A stretch of DNA of 64,000 nt from JARFQW01 sp963842955 (GTDB lineage Bacteria > Pseudomonadota > Gammaproteobacteria > Steroidobacterales > XN24). The position numbers were made by a program, and so were the translations under genes. Below are positions 34,755 to 43,729 of the stretch, piece after piece. The stretch covers positions 806,001-870,000 of the forward strand of contig CAWJIJ010000011.1 of the NCBI GenBank assembly GCA_963842955.1, written 5' to 3'. Below the pieces are notes generated by a model. That model was not told where the DNA came from, made no database searches, and saw only the letters and a list, made by a program, of their open reading frames with translations. Position 1 is the stretch's first letter. Every line of letters begins with the position of its first letter.

Positions 34755-34793
34755 TTGCTTTTTTATGCGCATTAAAAATACTATATGCGCATA
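34755..34793 (+). promoter_or_regulatory. argR/arg operon promoter with two tandem palindromes (candidate ARG boxes)
   Basis: ATGCGCAT occurs at 34765-34772 and 34785-34792, exactly 20 bases apart and each within an AT-rich palindromic context. The spacing of about two helical turns matches paired 18-bp ARG boxes. They overlap a likely promoter TTGCTT (34755-34760), 18 bases, TACTAT (34779-34784). ArgR, encoded next, probably binds here, giving autorepression and control of the whole operon. The core differs from the E. coli box, so the assignment rests on position and symmetry. Confidence 0.65.
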
Positions 34794-34820
34794 TATTGCC
34801 TCGACAGTGCCACTACCGAC

Positions 34821-35270
34821 ATGCCGACCTCTCCCGAGAGCCAGACCGCGCGACGGGAAACCATCCTCGCACTCCTCCGCAACCACCGCATTTCGCGGCA
34901 GTCGGAGCTGGTGAGCCTCCTCGCTGACCGGGGGCACGATGCGACCCAGTCATCCGTCAGCCGGGACCTCAGGGAGATGGGCGTCACGAAGATCGGCGCT
35001 CGATACCGGCTGCCGGACGACGAATTCGCGGACACCGCCCTCACGAGCATTGCGGGATTCGTCCGGGGCTGGCAGCCTGCCGGCCCTCATCTACTGGTTC
35101 TCCATACCACGCCGGGGGCCGCCCAGGGGGTCGCGGTGGCTCTGGACGAGGCGGGCTGGACGGAGCTGGTGGGCACTGTTTCAGGCGACGACACGATTTT
35201 TCTTGCGACGGCGAGCGAAGCGGATCAGCGACGGCTGACCGCACGCCTGGCCGGCGCGTTTCCGAGGTAA
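34821..35270 (+). CDS. argR: Arginine repressor
   Basis: 149 residues from the ATG at 34821; an earlier ATG at 34785 lies inside the palindromic operator. The winged-helix N-terminus reads RRETILALLRNHRISRQSEL and TQSSVSRDLREMGVTKIG, the standard ArgR recognition helix. The C-terminal oligomerisation/arginine-binding domain contains LVLHTTPGAAQGVAVALDEA and VGTVSGDDTIFL, with the GDD(T) arginine-binding motif intact. It is the leader gene of the arginine operon, eight bases before argG. Confidence 0.92.
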   Translation: MPTSPESQTARRETILALLRNHRISRQSELVSLLADRGHDATQSSVSRDLREMGVTKIGARYRLPDDEFADTALTSIAGFVRGWQPAGPHLLVLHTTPGAAQGVAVALDEAGWTELVGTVSGDDTIFLATASEADQRRLTARLAGAFPR

Positions 35271-35277
35271 GCGATTC

Positions 35278-36504
35278 ATGACCCATAACAAATCCGGCGG
35301 CCAGGGCCGTCCCATTCTCCTCGCCTTCTCCGGCGGCCTGGACACGTCTTGCTGTGTCCCTTGGCTCATGGAGGACACGGGCCGCGACGTGGTGACAGTC
35401 ACCATCAATACCGGTGGTATCGACGAGGCGGCGGCCGCCGCGCTGGCCGAACGCTCGGAGGCTCTCGGCGCATCGAAGCACATCATGGTGGATGCCCGTC
35501 AGCAGTTCTTCGACGACGTCATCCGGTTTCTCGTTTTCGGGAACGTCCGTCGCGGGGCGACCTACCCGTTGTGCGTGGGGGCCGAGCGCATTCTGCAGGC
35601 CCGGCTCATTGCGCAAATGGCGGGCGATGGCAATGGCGGGGCCGTAGCCCACGGGTGTACGGCCGCGGGCAACGACCAGGTTCGCTTCGAGGTGGCCCTG
35701 CGCACGGTCAATCCGGACGTGGAAGTCATCGCGCCGGTGCGCGACAACGCCTGGGCGCGGGATTGGCAGATCGCGTACCTGACCGAGCGGGGTCTCCCGG
35801 TACCGGCCGGCGGAGGCGCCTATTCCATCAACCGGGGCCTGTGGGGTACGACAATCGGCGGCAAGGAGACCCTGACCTCCGCCGGCACCATCCCCGAAGA
35901 GGCCTGGGTGGTGACACGCAATGCCTTCGACCAGTCTCCCGCCGAACAGCGCCTGTCGGTGGGATTCGAGGCGGGAATTCCGGTCAGCCTGAACGGGGAG
36001 GCGCTGGACACCGTTGAGCTGATCGAACGCCTCGAGGGCATCGCCGGCGCGCAGGGCATCGGCCGGGGAATTCACCTGGGCGAGACGATTCTTGGCACCA
36101 AGGGACGGGTCGCCTACGAGGCGCCTGCCGCCGAGGTCCTGCTCACTGCACACCGTGAACTCGAGAAGCTGACCCTCACCGGCAACCAGATCAAGCTGAA
36201 AGAACCCCTGGCCCAGACCTATGGAGATCTTGTGCACGAAGGCCAGCATCTGGACCCGGTCTGCCGGGACATCGAAGCGCTTCTGAGCGCCAGCCAGGCA
36301 CGGGTGACGGGCGTCGCCCATCTTCTGATGCGGCCGGGCAGCCTGTTCGTGGAGGGCGTGGAGTCGCCCCATTCGCTCATGGCGGCAAGCCGGGGGGCCT
36401 ACGGCGAGGCCGCCGGCGAATGGACGGCTGCCGACGCGCTCGGCCTGTCAAAAATGCGGGCGCTGCCCGGCATGCTGCATGCCCGCGCCGGAGGCAGATC
36501 GTGA
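35278..36504 (+). CDS. argG: Argininosuccinate synthase
   Basis: 408 residues. ATP-pyrophosphatase motif AFSGGLDTS lies near 16-24; GCTAAGNDQVRFE, YSINRGLWGTTIGGKET and the C-terminal synthase domain follow. It joins citrulline and aspartate using ATP. Its stop overlaps the GTG of the next gene (GTGA), and it is the first enzyme gene of the operon. Confidence 0.95.
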   Translation: MTHNKSGGQGRPILLAFSGGLDTSCCVPWLMEDTGRDVVTVTINTGGIDEAAAAALAERSEALGASKHIMVDARQQFFDDVIRFLVFGNVRRGATYPLCVGAERILQARLIAQMAGDGNGGAVAHGCTAAGNDQVRFEVALRTVNPDVEVIAPVRDNAWARDWQIAYLTERGLPVPAGGGAYSINRGLWGTTIGGKETLTSAGTIPEEAWVVTRNAFDQSPAEQRLSVGFEAGIPVSLNGEALDTVELIERLEGIAGAQGIGRGIHLGETILGTKGRVAYEAPAAEVLLTAHRELEKLTLTGNQIKLKEPLAQTYGDLVHEGQHLDPVCRDIEALLSASQARVTGVAHLLMRPGSLFVEGVESPHSLMAASRGAYGEAAGEWTAADALGLSKMRALPGMLHARAGGRS

Positions 36505-37562
36505 AGACCGTCGTTGTCGACAAGATCGCATCGGTGGCCATGAGCTGCCGGCTGGGCCGGGAAGTGAGGGTGTCCCCCGACATCGTGTGCGAAGAGGGGG
36601 TGGTCATCGCGGTCGAAGTACTGACCAACAAGGCGCGCTACAACCAGCTCGAACTGGCCTCGGGGCGCATGGCCCAGGTCAAGGCCGGCGACATCGTCGT
36701 CGGCGCCCTCGGCCATCGCAGTGCCCTCTTCGGTTACTCCGGGCATCTTCCGACCCGGCTGGCGCCGGGCGATGCCGTCAACATCCTGAACCTCGGCGGC
36801 GTCATGGGTATCTGCGATTCAGCCAACCCGGATCGCGGCCAGCCCTTCGAATGCCGGGTCCTGGGGGGCGTGCTGACATTTCCCTACCTCGGCGAGCGGA
36901 TCGGCCGGCCCGCCCGGGTCGGCGAACGGGCGCTGCCCGAGGCCCCGGCCTGCGAACTCGACGGCGTCCCCGTCATTGGCCTGGCCGGCACCTGCATGGA
37001 CGCGGGAAAGACCGCCGCTGCCTGCGCGATCATCAGCCGCCTTTGCCATGCCGGACTGAAAGTGGCGGCGTTCAAGGCCACGGGCGTGTCGCTGCGCCGG
37101 GATATTCTCGCCATGGAAGACGCGGGCGCCCGCCATACGGGCATTTTTACGGACTTCGGCGTGGTCACCACCACATCAGCCAACGGCCCCCCGCTCACCC
37201 GCGCCATGCTGACGGAACTGGCGTCCGAGAAACCCGACGTGATCGTGTTCGAACTGGGGGACGGACTGCTGGGCACCTACGGCGTCGAGGCGATCCTCAA
37301 GGACGAGGAGGTCCGCGCCGCCCTGACCGGGCTCGTGCTCTGCGCGAATGATCCGGTCGGCGCCTGGGGCGGTGTCGAGATCTTGCGCAAGAACTTCGGC
37401 ATCGAACCGGCCGTCGTGACCGGGCGGGCAACCGACAACGAAGTCGGCGCCGCTTTGATCCGCGAGCGCCTGGGCGTGCCCGCCTTCAACGCCCTGACCC
37501 AGGAGGCGGAGCTGGGCGAGTGCATTCAGAAACTCCTCGCCCTTCCGGGAGCGCCGGCATGA
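36501..37562 (+). CDS. P-loop protein of unknown function inside the arginine operon (DUF1611-C-like)
   Basis: 353 residues with two parts. Residues 1 to about 145 are beta-rich, with VVVDKIASVAMSCRLGREV and GYSGHLPTRLAPGDAVNILN. From about 155 a nucleotide-binding domain starts: VIGLAGTCMDAGKT with the Walker-A-like lysine at 170, then KVAAFKATGVSLRRD, FTDFGVVTTTSAN and VIVFELGDGLLGTYG. The layout recalls MobB/dethiobiotin-synthetase-like and DUF1611 C-terminal P-loop domains, but I cannot place it with certainty. It is translationally coupled on both sides (GTGA with argG, ATGA with argC), so it very likely serves arginine synthesis. Neither argA nor argE is seen nearby, so it may cover acetylation or another missing step; this is a hypothesis. 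Confidence 0.75.
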   Translation: MKTVVVDKIASVAMSCRLGREVRVSPDIVCEEGVVIAVEVLTNKARYNQLELASGRMAQVKAGDIVVGALGHRSALFGYSGHLPTRLAPGDAVNILNLGGVMGICDSANPDRGQPFECRVLGGVLTFPYLGERIGRPARVGERALPEAPACELDGVPVIGLAGTCMDAGKTAAACAIISRLCHAGLKVAAFKATGVSLRRDILAMEDAGARHTGIFTDFGVVTTTSANGPPLTRAMLTELASEKPDVIVFELGDGLLGTYGVEAILKDEEVRAALTGLVLCANDPVGAWGGVEILRKNFGIEPAVVTGRATDNEVGAALIRERLGVPAFNALTQEAELGECIQKLLALPGAPA

Positions 37563-38611
37563 GCGCCAGGCTGCCGGTGGGCGTGCTGGGCGGCACGGGC
37601 TACGTCGCCGGGGAGATCCTGCGACTGCTGACTGCCCACCCCCGCCTGGAGCCCATCATCGTGGCATCCGACAGTCAGGCCGGGACGCCGGTGACGACCG
37701 CCTTTCCCACCCTGTTCCCGCGGCTGGAGGGGCTGATTTTCTCGCGCCGGGACGAGCTCATCGCCGCGGTCGCCGACGGCCGCCTGGCCGGGGTTTTTTC
37801 CGCCGCGCCCCACGGCGTGTCCGCCGCCATGCTGGATGACCTGTTGAACGCGGCCCCCGCCGGGTTTCGAATCGTGGATGTATCCGCCGATTTCCGCTAC
37901 CCGTCCGCAGCGGCCTTCGAGACGGTGTATGGCCTGGCCCATGGCGCTCCCGGGCGCATCGCCGACTTCAGCTGCGCGGTCCCGGAGCACCTGGCCGAAA
38001 CACCGGCGGGCCACATCGGCCATCCCGGCTGTTTTGCCACCGCGATGCTGCTGGGCATCGTACCCCTGCTGCGAGCCGGCCTTATCGACAGCCACGTTTT
38101 CGCCTCGGGGACTACCGGGAGCACCGGCTCCGGACGCGGCCTCAAGGACACCACTCATCATCCGGAACGCCACGCCAACCTGTTTGCCTACAAGCCCCTC
38201 GACCACCGGCACTCGCCCGAGGTCGAAGAGCTTGCCCGGGCGGCGGCCGAAACGCCGCTGCAGCTGCATTTCGTGCCCCACTCCGGGCCATTCGCCCGCG
38301 GCATCGAGGTGACCCTGCAGGGTCGGTGCACCGGCAAACCCGGTGCCGAGGAACTGAACGCAGCGCTGACCAGCGCCTATGCGGCCAGCCCGTTTGTGCA
38401 CGTCACCCCCGCGCCGCCACGCCTGAAGGACGTGGTGGGATCAAACCAGGCCCGGCTATCAGCGGCCACGGACGGCGATGCGTGGATGGTTTCGGTGGTC
38501 ATCGACAACCTGCTCAAGGGAGCCGCGGGCGGCGCGGTCCAGTGGATGAACCGACTGCTGGACCTGCCGGAAACCGCCGGCCTCGATGCACCCGCGGCGG
38601 CATGGCTGTGA
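37559..38611 (+). CDS. argC: N-acetyl-gamma-glutamyl-phosphate reductase
   Basis: 350 residues from the ATG overlapping the previous stop. It begins LPVGVLGGTGYVAGEILRLL (Rossmann). VDVSADFRYPS follows, and the catalytic Cys is in HIGHPGCFATAMLLG. GTTGSTGSGRG and HRHSPEVEELAR-like HRHSPEVEE also fit, with the late His active in catalysis. It reduces acetylglutamyl phosphate with NADPH to the semialdehyde. Intact. Confidence 0.94.
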   Translation: MSARLPVGVLGGTGYVAGEILRLLTAHPRLEPIIVASDSQAGTPVTTAFPTLFPRLEGLIFSRRDELIAAVADGRLAGVFSAAPHGVSAAMLDDLLNAAPAGFRIVDVSADFRYPSAAAFETVYGLAHGAPGRIADFSCAVPEHLAETPAGHIGHPGCFATAMLLGIVPLLRAGLIDSHVFASGTTGSTGSGRGLKDTTHHPERHANLFAYKPLDHRHSPEVEELARAAAETPLQLHFVPHSGPFARGIEVTLQGRCTGKPGAEELNAALTSAYAASPFVHVTPAPPRLKDVVGSNQARLSAATDGDAWMVSVVIDNLLKGAAGGAVQWMNRLLDLPETAGLDAPAAAWL

Positions 38612-39760
38612 GCGCCGCGGACCTTGGTGCGCCGTCTGGTGCGCAAATTCCGGTTTACGGCCAGCTGGACATCGAGCCGGTTTCGGGGGAGGGCGTATGG
38701 ATCGTCACCGCCGACGGGCGGCGGATCCTGGACCTCTACGGGGGTCATGCGGTGGCGGCCCTGGGCTATGGGCACCCGCGTTTGCTCGGTGCGATTCACG
38801 CTCAAACCGACGCCCTGCTGTTCCAGACCAATGCGGTTCCGTTCGCCATACGGGAACGCGCGGCCGCGGCCCTTGCGGCGTTTGCACCACCGGGGCTGGA
38901 CAAGGTGTTTCTCGTCAACAGCGGCGCGGAAGCCAATGAGAACGCGCTGCGGCTGGCCCTGCGCACGACCGGCCGCCCCGTCATCGTGGCCCTGGAGGCC
39001 GCGTTCCACGGTCGCCTGGCAGCTTGTGGCGCAGTGACCTGGGGATCGGAGCGCTGGTACGGGTTTCCCCGCCAGCCCTTCGACGTACGCTTTGTGCCGC
39101 GGGACGACCCCGACGCGCTCGCCGACGCCGTAGACGAGGACACCGCTGCCGTGATGATCGAGCCGGTGCAGGGCGTGGCCGGCGCCTACCCCATCAGCTC
39201 AACGGTGCTGGCCGCAGCCCGGGAAGCCACGACTCGCCATGGGGCGTTACTCATCTTCGACGAGGTGCAGAGCGGCGTCGGCCGCACTGGCTGGCCCTTC
39301 GCCGCGCAGCGGGCGGGCATCGCCCCCGATTTGCTGACCACCGCGAAAAGCCTGGCGGGCGGCTTTCCGGCCGGGGCGCTGATCACCACCGAGGCGGTGT
39401 CCTCCCTGCTGGGCAAAGGCGATCTCGGCACGACCTTCGGCGGGGGTCCGGTAGCCTGCGCGGCGATTGTCGCGGTACTGGAAACCATCGAGGAAGAAGG
39501 GCTGCTCGAACATGTGCAAGACGTGTCCGCCTACCTCCAGGAGCGATGCCTCACCGGACCCGTGCGCGGAATCCAGGGCGCGGGTTTTCTCGTGGGGCTG
39601 AAAATGGACCGGCCGGCCCGGGACGTGCAGGCCGATCTGTCTGGAGCGCAACATACTGACCGGAACGAGCGCCGACCCCCGGGTCCTGCGACTGCTGCCG
39701 CCGCTGATCCTTGAGCGTCAGCACGTGGACTTGCTCGCCGACGCCCTGGAGGATCTGTGA
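38602..39760 (+). CDS. argD: Acetylornithine aminotransferase, apparent +1 frameshift near 39640
   Basis: About 385 residues when joined. Class III PLP aminotransferase features: YGGHAVAALGYGHPRL, VFLVNSGAEANENALRLA, AFHGRLAA, LLIFDEVQSGVGRTG, and the PLP lysine in LLTTAKSLAGGFPAG. The last about 40 residues (ERNILTGTSADPRVLRLLPP) are in the next frame; a surplus T around 39640 (GATCTG-T-CTGGAG) separates them. It transaminates the semialdehyde to N-acetylornithine. An alternative GTG start at 38608 forms a GTGA overlap with argC. Confidence 0.9.
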
Positions 39761-39764
39761 CCCG

Positions 39765-40761
39765 ATGAAACACTACACCCACCTCGGGGATTTATCCCGC
39801 GAAGACATCGCCGAACCTGATGGAGATCGCGCGCCTCGCGGACACGGACCGGAACTGGCAGCCGCTGGCGGGAAAAATTCTCGGCCTGGTTTTCATGAAC
39901 CCTTCTCTGCGCACGCTCGCCTCCTTTCAGGCGGGCATGGCGCGTCTCGGCGGCTCGAGTTTCGTCATCACTCCGGGCAGCAGCTGGGCCCTCGAACATC
40001 GTGACGGCATCGTCATGAACGGCGCCACGGCGGAACACGTGCGCGAAGCCATTCCCGTGCTCGCAAGCTACGCCGACGCCATCGGGGTGCGCGCCTTCGC
40101 CGCCGGCCAGGACCTGACAGAAGACTTGTCCGAGCCGGTGCTGTCGCTGGTCAGGGAGCTATCCCCGGTTCCGCTGATCAACATGGAGTCGGCCATGGAT
40201 CACCCCTGCCAGGCGCTGGCGGACTGGAAGACCCTGGACGACGAAGGCGTGCCGGCGGCTGGCGGCAAATTCGTGCTCAGCTGGGCCAATCACCCCAAGG
40301 CACTGCCCCTGGCAGTGCCGGCGGCGGCAGTCCACATGGCGGCCCACCGGGGCATGGACGTGACCGTGCTCCGCCCGCCGGGCTTCGAGCTGCCCGAACC
40401 CGTCATGCGCCGGGCGCAAGCGGCAGCCGCTGCTTCCGGCGGATCCATCGTCGAAACCGAAGACCGCGAGGCCGCCATGGCGGATGCCCACGTGATCTAT
40501 GCCAAGTCCTGGGGGTCGTCCATGCACTATGGTGATGGCGAGGCCGATGCCGCGCTGCGCGCCGGCCTCGACGACTGGACGGTGGACGAACCGTGGTTCG
40601 CACCGGCGAGGCCGGACTGCATCTTCATGCATTGCCTTCCGATTCGCCGCAACGTGGTTGCCACCGACGCCATCCTCGACGGTCCCCGCAGCCGGGTGCT
40701 GGGACAGGCCCGAAACCGCATGTTGGCCCAGCAGGCGATTCTTCATCGCTTGCTGGCCTGA
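39765..40761 (+). CDS. argF': N-acetylornithine (or N-succinylornithine) carbamoyltransferase, apparent +1 frameshift near 39805
   Basis: About 331 residues when joined. The N-terminus MKHYTHLGDLSREDIA is in the first frame; after one surplus G (GCC-G-AACCTG) the rest follows as NLMEIARLADTDRNWQPL. Motifs: MNPSLRTLASFQAGM in place of the STRT of ordinary OTCases, MESAMDHPCQALADW, SWANHPKALPLAVPAAA, IYAKSWGSS and MHCLPIRRNVVATDAILD. These agree with the Xanthomonas AOTCase and Bacteroides SOTCase group rather than with ArgF. The pathway would therefore run through N-acetylcitrulline and need a deacylase later. Confidence 0.88.
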
Positions 40762-40772
40762 AGGAGAGACCC

Positions 40773-41723
40773 ATGCCCCTGCACGAACATGGCGACCGCG
40801 CCATTGCCGTCACCGCCCTGAAGGCGGCGATCCCCTATATCCGGATGTTCAAGCGGCGCACCTTCGTGGTGAAAGCCGGCGGTGCGGTGTTCGCCGACGA
40901 CGCCACGACCCGGGCGCTGGTGGAGCAGCTGAGCATTCTCCACGAGGTGGGAATTCGGGTGGTGCTCGTTCACGGAGGCGGTCCCCAGTCAACGGCGCTG
41001 GCCGAAGCCCTGGCGGTACCGTCGGAGTTCGTCCAGGGCAGGCGCGTCACCGACGCCCGGTCGCTGGAAGTCTCCACCATGGTGCTCAACGGCGAGATCA
41101 ACACGCGGATCCTCGCCGCCGCCCGGGACGCCGGCCTGCCGGCCGTCGGGATGAGCGGCGTGGATGCCGGACTGATACGCGCCATCAAGCGCCCGCCGGT
41201 GCGGGTGGAGTCCCATGGCGACGTGGACTACGGATTCGTCGGTGACATCCGGTCCGTCAACGAAGACGTTCTCGTCCGGCAGCTGGATGCCGGGTTCCTG
41301 CCGGTGATCAGCCCGCTGTCCGCCGATGACCAAGGCAACCTGCTGAACATCAATGCCGACACGGTGGCGGCGGCCGTAGCCGCCGCGCTGAAGGCCGAGA
41401 AACTGATCCTCGCGACGGGAGCGGCCGGCATCCTCGCCGACCCGGCCGATCCCGGCTCGCTGGTGTCCTATCTGGATCTCCAGGGTCTCGAGAAAATGCT
41501 GGCCGAGAAGCGCCTCGCCGACGGCATGCTGCCCAAGGCCGCGGCCATCGAGCAGGCAATCCGCGGTGGCGTCCACCGGGTCCACGTCATCTCCCACGAC
41601 CTGCCGGACAGCCTGCTCCTGGAGGTCTTCACCAACGAGGGAACGGGCACGCTGGTGGTCGAGAGCATCGACAGCCTTTCTCCGGCGGAACAGCAGACCC
41701 AGGCAGGCGGAGACGTCGCATGA
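40773..41723 (+). CDS. argB: Acetylglutamate kinase
   Basis: 316 residues from the ATG preceded by AAGGAGAG. Amino acid kinase fold: FVVKAGGAVFADD, VLVHGGGPQSTALAEAL, VQGRRVTDARSLEV, NINADTVAAAVAAAL. It phosphorylates N-acetylglutamate. Unlike the Xanthomonas enzyme it has no C-terminal GNAT domain, so acetylglutamate synthesis must come from another protein. Its stop overlaps argH (ATGA). Confidence 0.93.
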   Translation: MPLHEHGDRAIAVTALKAAIPYIRMFKRRTFVVKAGGAVFADDATTRALVEQLSILHEVGIRVVLVHGGGPQSTALAEALAVPSEFVQGRRVTDARSLEVSTMVLNGEINTRILAAARDAGLPAVGMSGVDAGLIRAIKRPPVRVESHGDVDYGFVGDIRSVNEDVLVRQLDAGFLPVISPLSADDQGNLLNINADTVAAAVAAALKAEKLILATGAAGILADPADPGSLVSYLDLQGLEKMLAEKRLADGMLPKAAAIEQAIRGGVHRVHVISHDLPDSLLLEVFTNEGTGTLVVESIDSLSPAEQQTQAGGDVA

Positions 41724-42928
41724 GCAGGCTATGGGACAAGGGTGAACCCCTGGACGAGGAGATTCTCCGCTACACGGCCGGCGAAGATCATGCGCTGGAC
41801 AATCGCCTCGTTTCCTACGATGTTCGGGCTTCGGTGGCCCACGCGCGCATGCTGGCGGACAAGGAACTGATCAGCGCGGAGAACCTGCGCGCGATCGAAG
41901 AAGGACTGCAGTCCGTTGCCCGGGCCCATGCCGATGGCGACTGGCGCATAACCCTGGCCGAAGAAGACGTGCACACGGCTCTCGAACAGCGCCTCACCGC
42001 GATCGATCCGGTAGCCGGCGCAAGCCTGCACCTGGGGCGGTCCCGGAATGACCAGGTTCTCGCCGCGCTGCGGCTGTATCTCAAGGACGTCTGTGCCGAC
42101 CTGTCCGCAGGATCCATGGCGGTGGCCGAAGCCCTGGATGAGCTGGCCGAACGGGAGGCCGGGACGCCGCTGCCGGGCTACACCCATCTTCAGCCGGCCA
42201 TGCCGAGTTCGGTTGAGCTGTGGGCCGGGGGCTATGCGGCGGAGCTTCGCGACGACGCCGAAGGCCTCGCCGCGGCCCGCCGCCGCTTCGACCGCAATCC
42301 GCTGGGCTCGGCTGCGGGGTACGGCGTCCCGGTGTTGCCCATCGACCGGGAACATACCCGGGAGCTGCTGGGCTTTGCCGAAGTCCATGAACCCGTGACC
42401 GCGGTGCAGCTCTCCCGCGGCAAGGGCGAGGCCCAGCTGGCATTCGAGATTCACCTGCTCATGCAGGACGCCGGCCGGCTGGCCGCCGACCTGATCCTGT
42501 TTTGCTCCCAGGAATTCAGCTACGTGGCGCTCCCGGTCAGCATGACGACCGGCTCCTCGATCATGCCCCAGAAGCGTAATCCGGACGTGTTCGAGCTAAT
42601 TCGCGCCCACAGCGCCACGAGCCTCGGCGCCCTCGTGGAGATCCTCGCGGTGCCCGCCAAGCTCACCTCCGGCTATCACCGGGATCTGCAGCTCATCAAG
42701 GCCCCGTTGTTCCGGGCCGTTGACCTGGCAACCCATACCCTGGCCATCCTCGCCCACGCGCTTCCCGAAGTGTCCTTTATCGAAGAGAACATCCGGATGG
42801 AGCAGCAGCTCTACGCAACCCAGGACGCCTTTCAGCTGGTCGTGGACGAGGGTCTGCCGTTCAGGGAGGCCTACAAGCGCATCGGCGCCCGCTTCGGGTC
42901 CCGCGGCAAGGAAGACGGCGAGACATGA
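41720..42928 (+). CDS. argH: Argininosuccinate lyase
   Basis: 402 residues, somewhat shorter than the usual 450-470, with the loss at the C-terminus. Family motifs: HLGRSRNDQVLAALRLYL, GYTHLQPAMPSS, and the fumarase/lyase signature GSSIMPQKRNPD containing the catalytic Ser loop. It splits argininosuccinate into arginine and fumarate. It is coupled upstream to argB and downstream to a thioesterase gene, both by ATGA overlaps. Confidence 0.93.
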   Translation: MSRLWDKGEPLDEEILRYTAGEDHALDNRLVSYDVRASVAHARMLADKELISAENLRAIEEGLQSVARAHADGDWRITLAEEDVHTALEQRLTAIDPVAGASLHLGRSRNDQVLAALRLYLKDVCADLSAGSMAVAEALDELAEREAGTPLPGYTHLQPAMPSSVELWAGGYAAELRDDAEGLAAARRRFDRNPLGSAAGYGVPVLPIDREHTRELLGFAEVHEPVTAVQLSRGKGEAQLAFEIHLLMQDAGRLAADLILFCSQEFSYVALPVSMTTGSSIMPQKRNPDVFELIRAHSATSLGALVEILAVPAKLTSGYHRDLQLIKAPLFRAVDLATHTLAILAHALPEVSFIEENIRMEQQLYATQDAFQLVVDEGLPFREAYKRIGARFGSRGKEDGET

Positions 42929-43371
42929 GCATCTGGACGACGCTGCCGGAGCTGGAGCAGCTCCAGGGCCTGGTGAAGGGGACCCTCCTGGAATCCCTGG
43001 ATATCCGCTTCACCGAAGTGCGTGACGACGCCCTCGTCGGCAGCATGGCCGTCGACCGGCGCACCCACCAGCCGTACGGCATCCTCCATGGCGGCGCGTC
43101 CGTCGCGCTGGCGGAATCCCTGGGCAGCATGGCCGGCCATTTCTGCCGCAAGGATCCGGAAACCCAGGTCGTCGGCCAGCACATTGATGCCCATCACCTG
43201 CGGCCGGTGCAATCCGGCCGGGTCCACGGGACGGCAACCCCCATCCACATCGGCCGCCGGAGTCAGCTCTGGGAGGTTCGCATCGCCGACGACGCCGACC
43301 GGCTGATCTGCGTTTCGGACCTGGTTCTCGCGGTCATTCCCGCCGAGGGTGCCGGCTCGCTGGAGACCTGA
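42925..43371 (+). CDS. Hotdog-fold thioesterase (PaaI/YbdB-MenI type)
   Basis: 148 residues. The hotdog active-site helix reads YGILHGGASVALAESLGSMAG, with HGG and the catalytic Glu typical of the YbdB/YdiI group. It probably cleaves an aromatic or other acyl-CoA in the cytoplasm. It overlaps argH by four bases; being last in an arginine operon has no clear metabolic reason. Confidence 0.88.
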   Translation: MSIWTTLPELEQLQGLVKGTLLESLDIRFTEVRDDALVGSMAVDRRTHQPYGILHGGASVALAESLGSMAGHFCRKDPETQVVGQHIDAHHLRPVQSGRVHGTATPIHIGRRSQLWEVRIADDADRLICVSDLVLAVIPAEGAGSLET

Positions 43372-43424
43372 GCGGGTCGTCACGACGGCAGTCCCTCCCG
43401 CGGGGACCCTCGGTGGGAACGGTT

Positions 43425-43430
43425 TATACT
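43425..43430 (+). promoter_or_regulatory. Likely -10 element of the lptM-lysA unit
   Basis: TATACT lies 35 bases before the lptM ATG in a GC-rich leader. A convincing -35 is not visible. The same TATACT-CTCCGCCC wording recurs before the gene at 16205. Confidence 0.4.
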
Positions 43431-43465
43431 CTCCGCCCCCCGGGAATCAGTTGAAGCCAACGCCT

Positions 43466-43729
43466 ATGCCCCGACTCCTCGCCGCTTTGCTGGTCGTCGC
43501 TGCTCTTGGCGCCTGCGGGATGAAGGGGCCGTTGTACCTGCCCGAGGGGGAATCCGATGCGCCGCCGCTCAAGGATCAGGGAATCGACCCGGTGCTGGAC
43601 CCTTCACAGCCCTGGGATGCGGATGACCTGGACGACCCCATCGACGATTCCGTGGAAGACCCGGACGAAACCGATGACACGGAGGCGACCAACGAGCCCG
43701 GCGAGGCTCTGGATCCTGAAGCGCCGTGA
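43466..43729 (+). CDS. lptM: LPS translocon maturation lipoprotein LptM (YifL)
   Basis: 87 residues. The lipobox is LGAC (Cys17), followed directly by GMKGPLYLP, the family hallmark of LptM/YifL, and then a long acidic Asp/Glu-rich tail. LptM assists disulfide formation and assembly of LptD at the outer membrane. A TTG five codons upstream is an alternative start. The gene overlaps lysA by GTGA, the usual yifL-lysA pairing. Confidence 0.88.
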   Translation: MPRLLAALLVVAALGACGMKGPLYLPEGESDAPPLKDQGIDPVLDPSQPWDADDLDDPIDDSVEDPDETDDTEATNEPGEALDPEAP

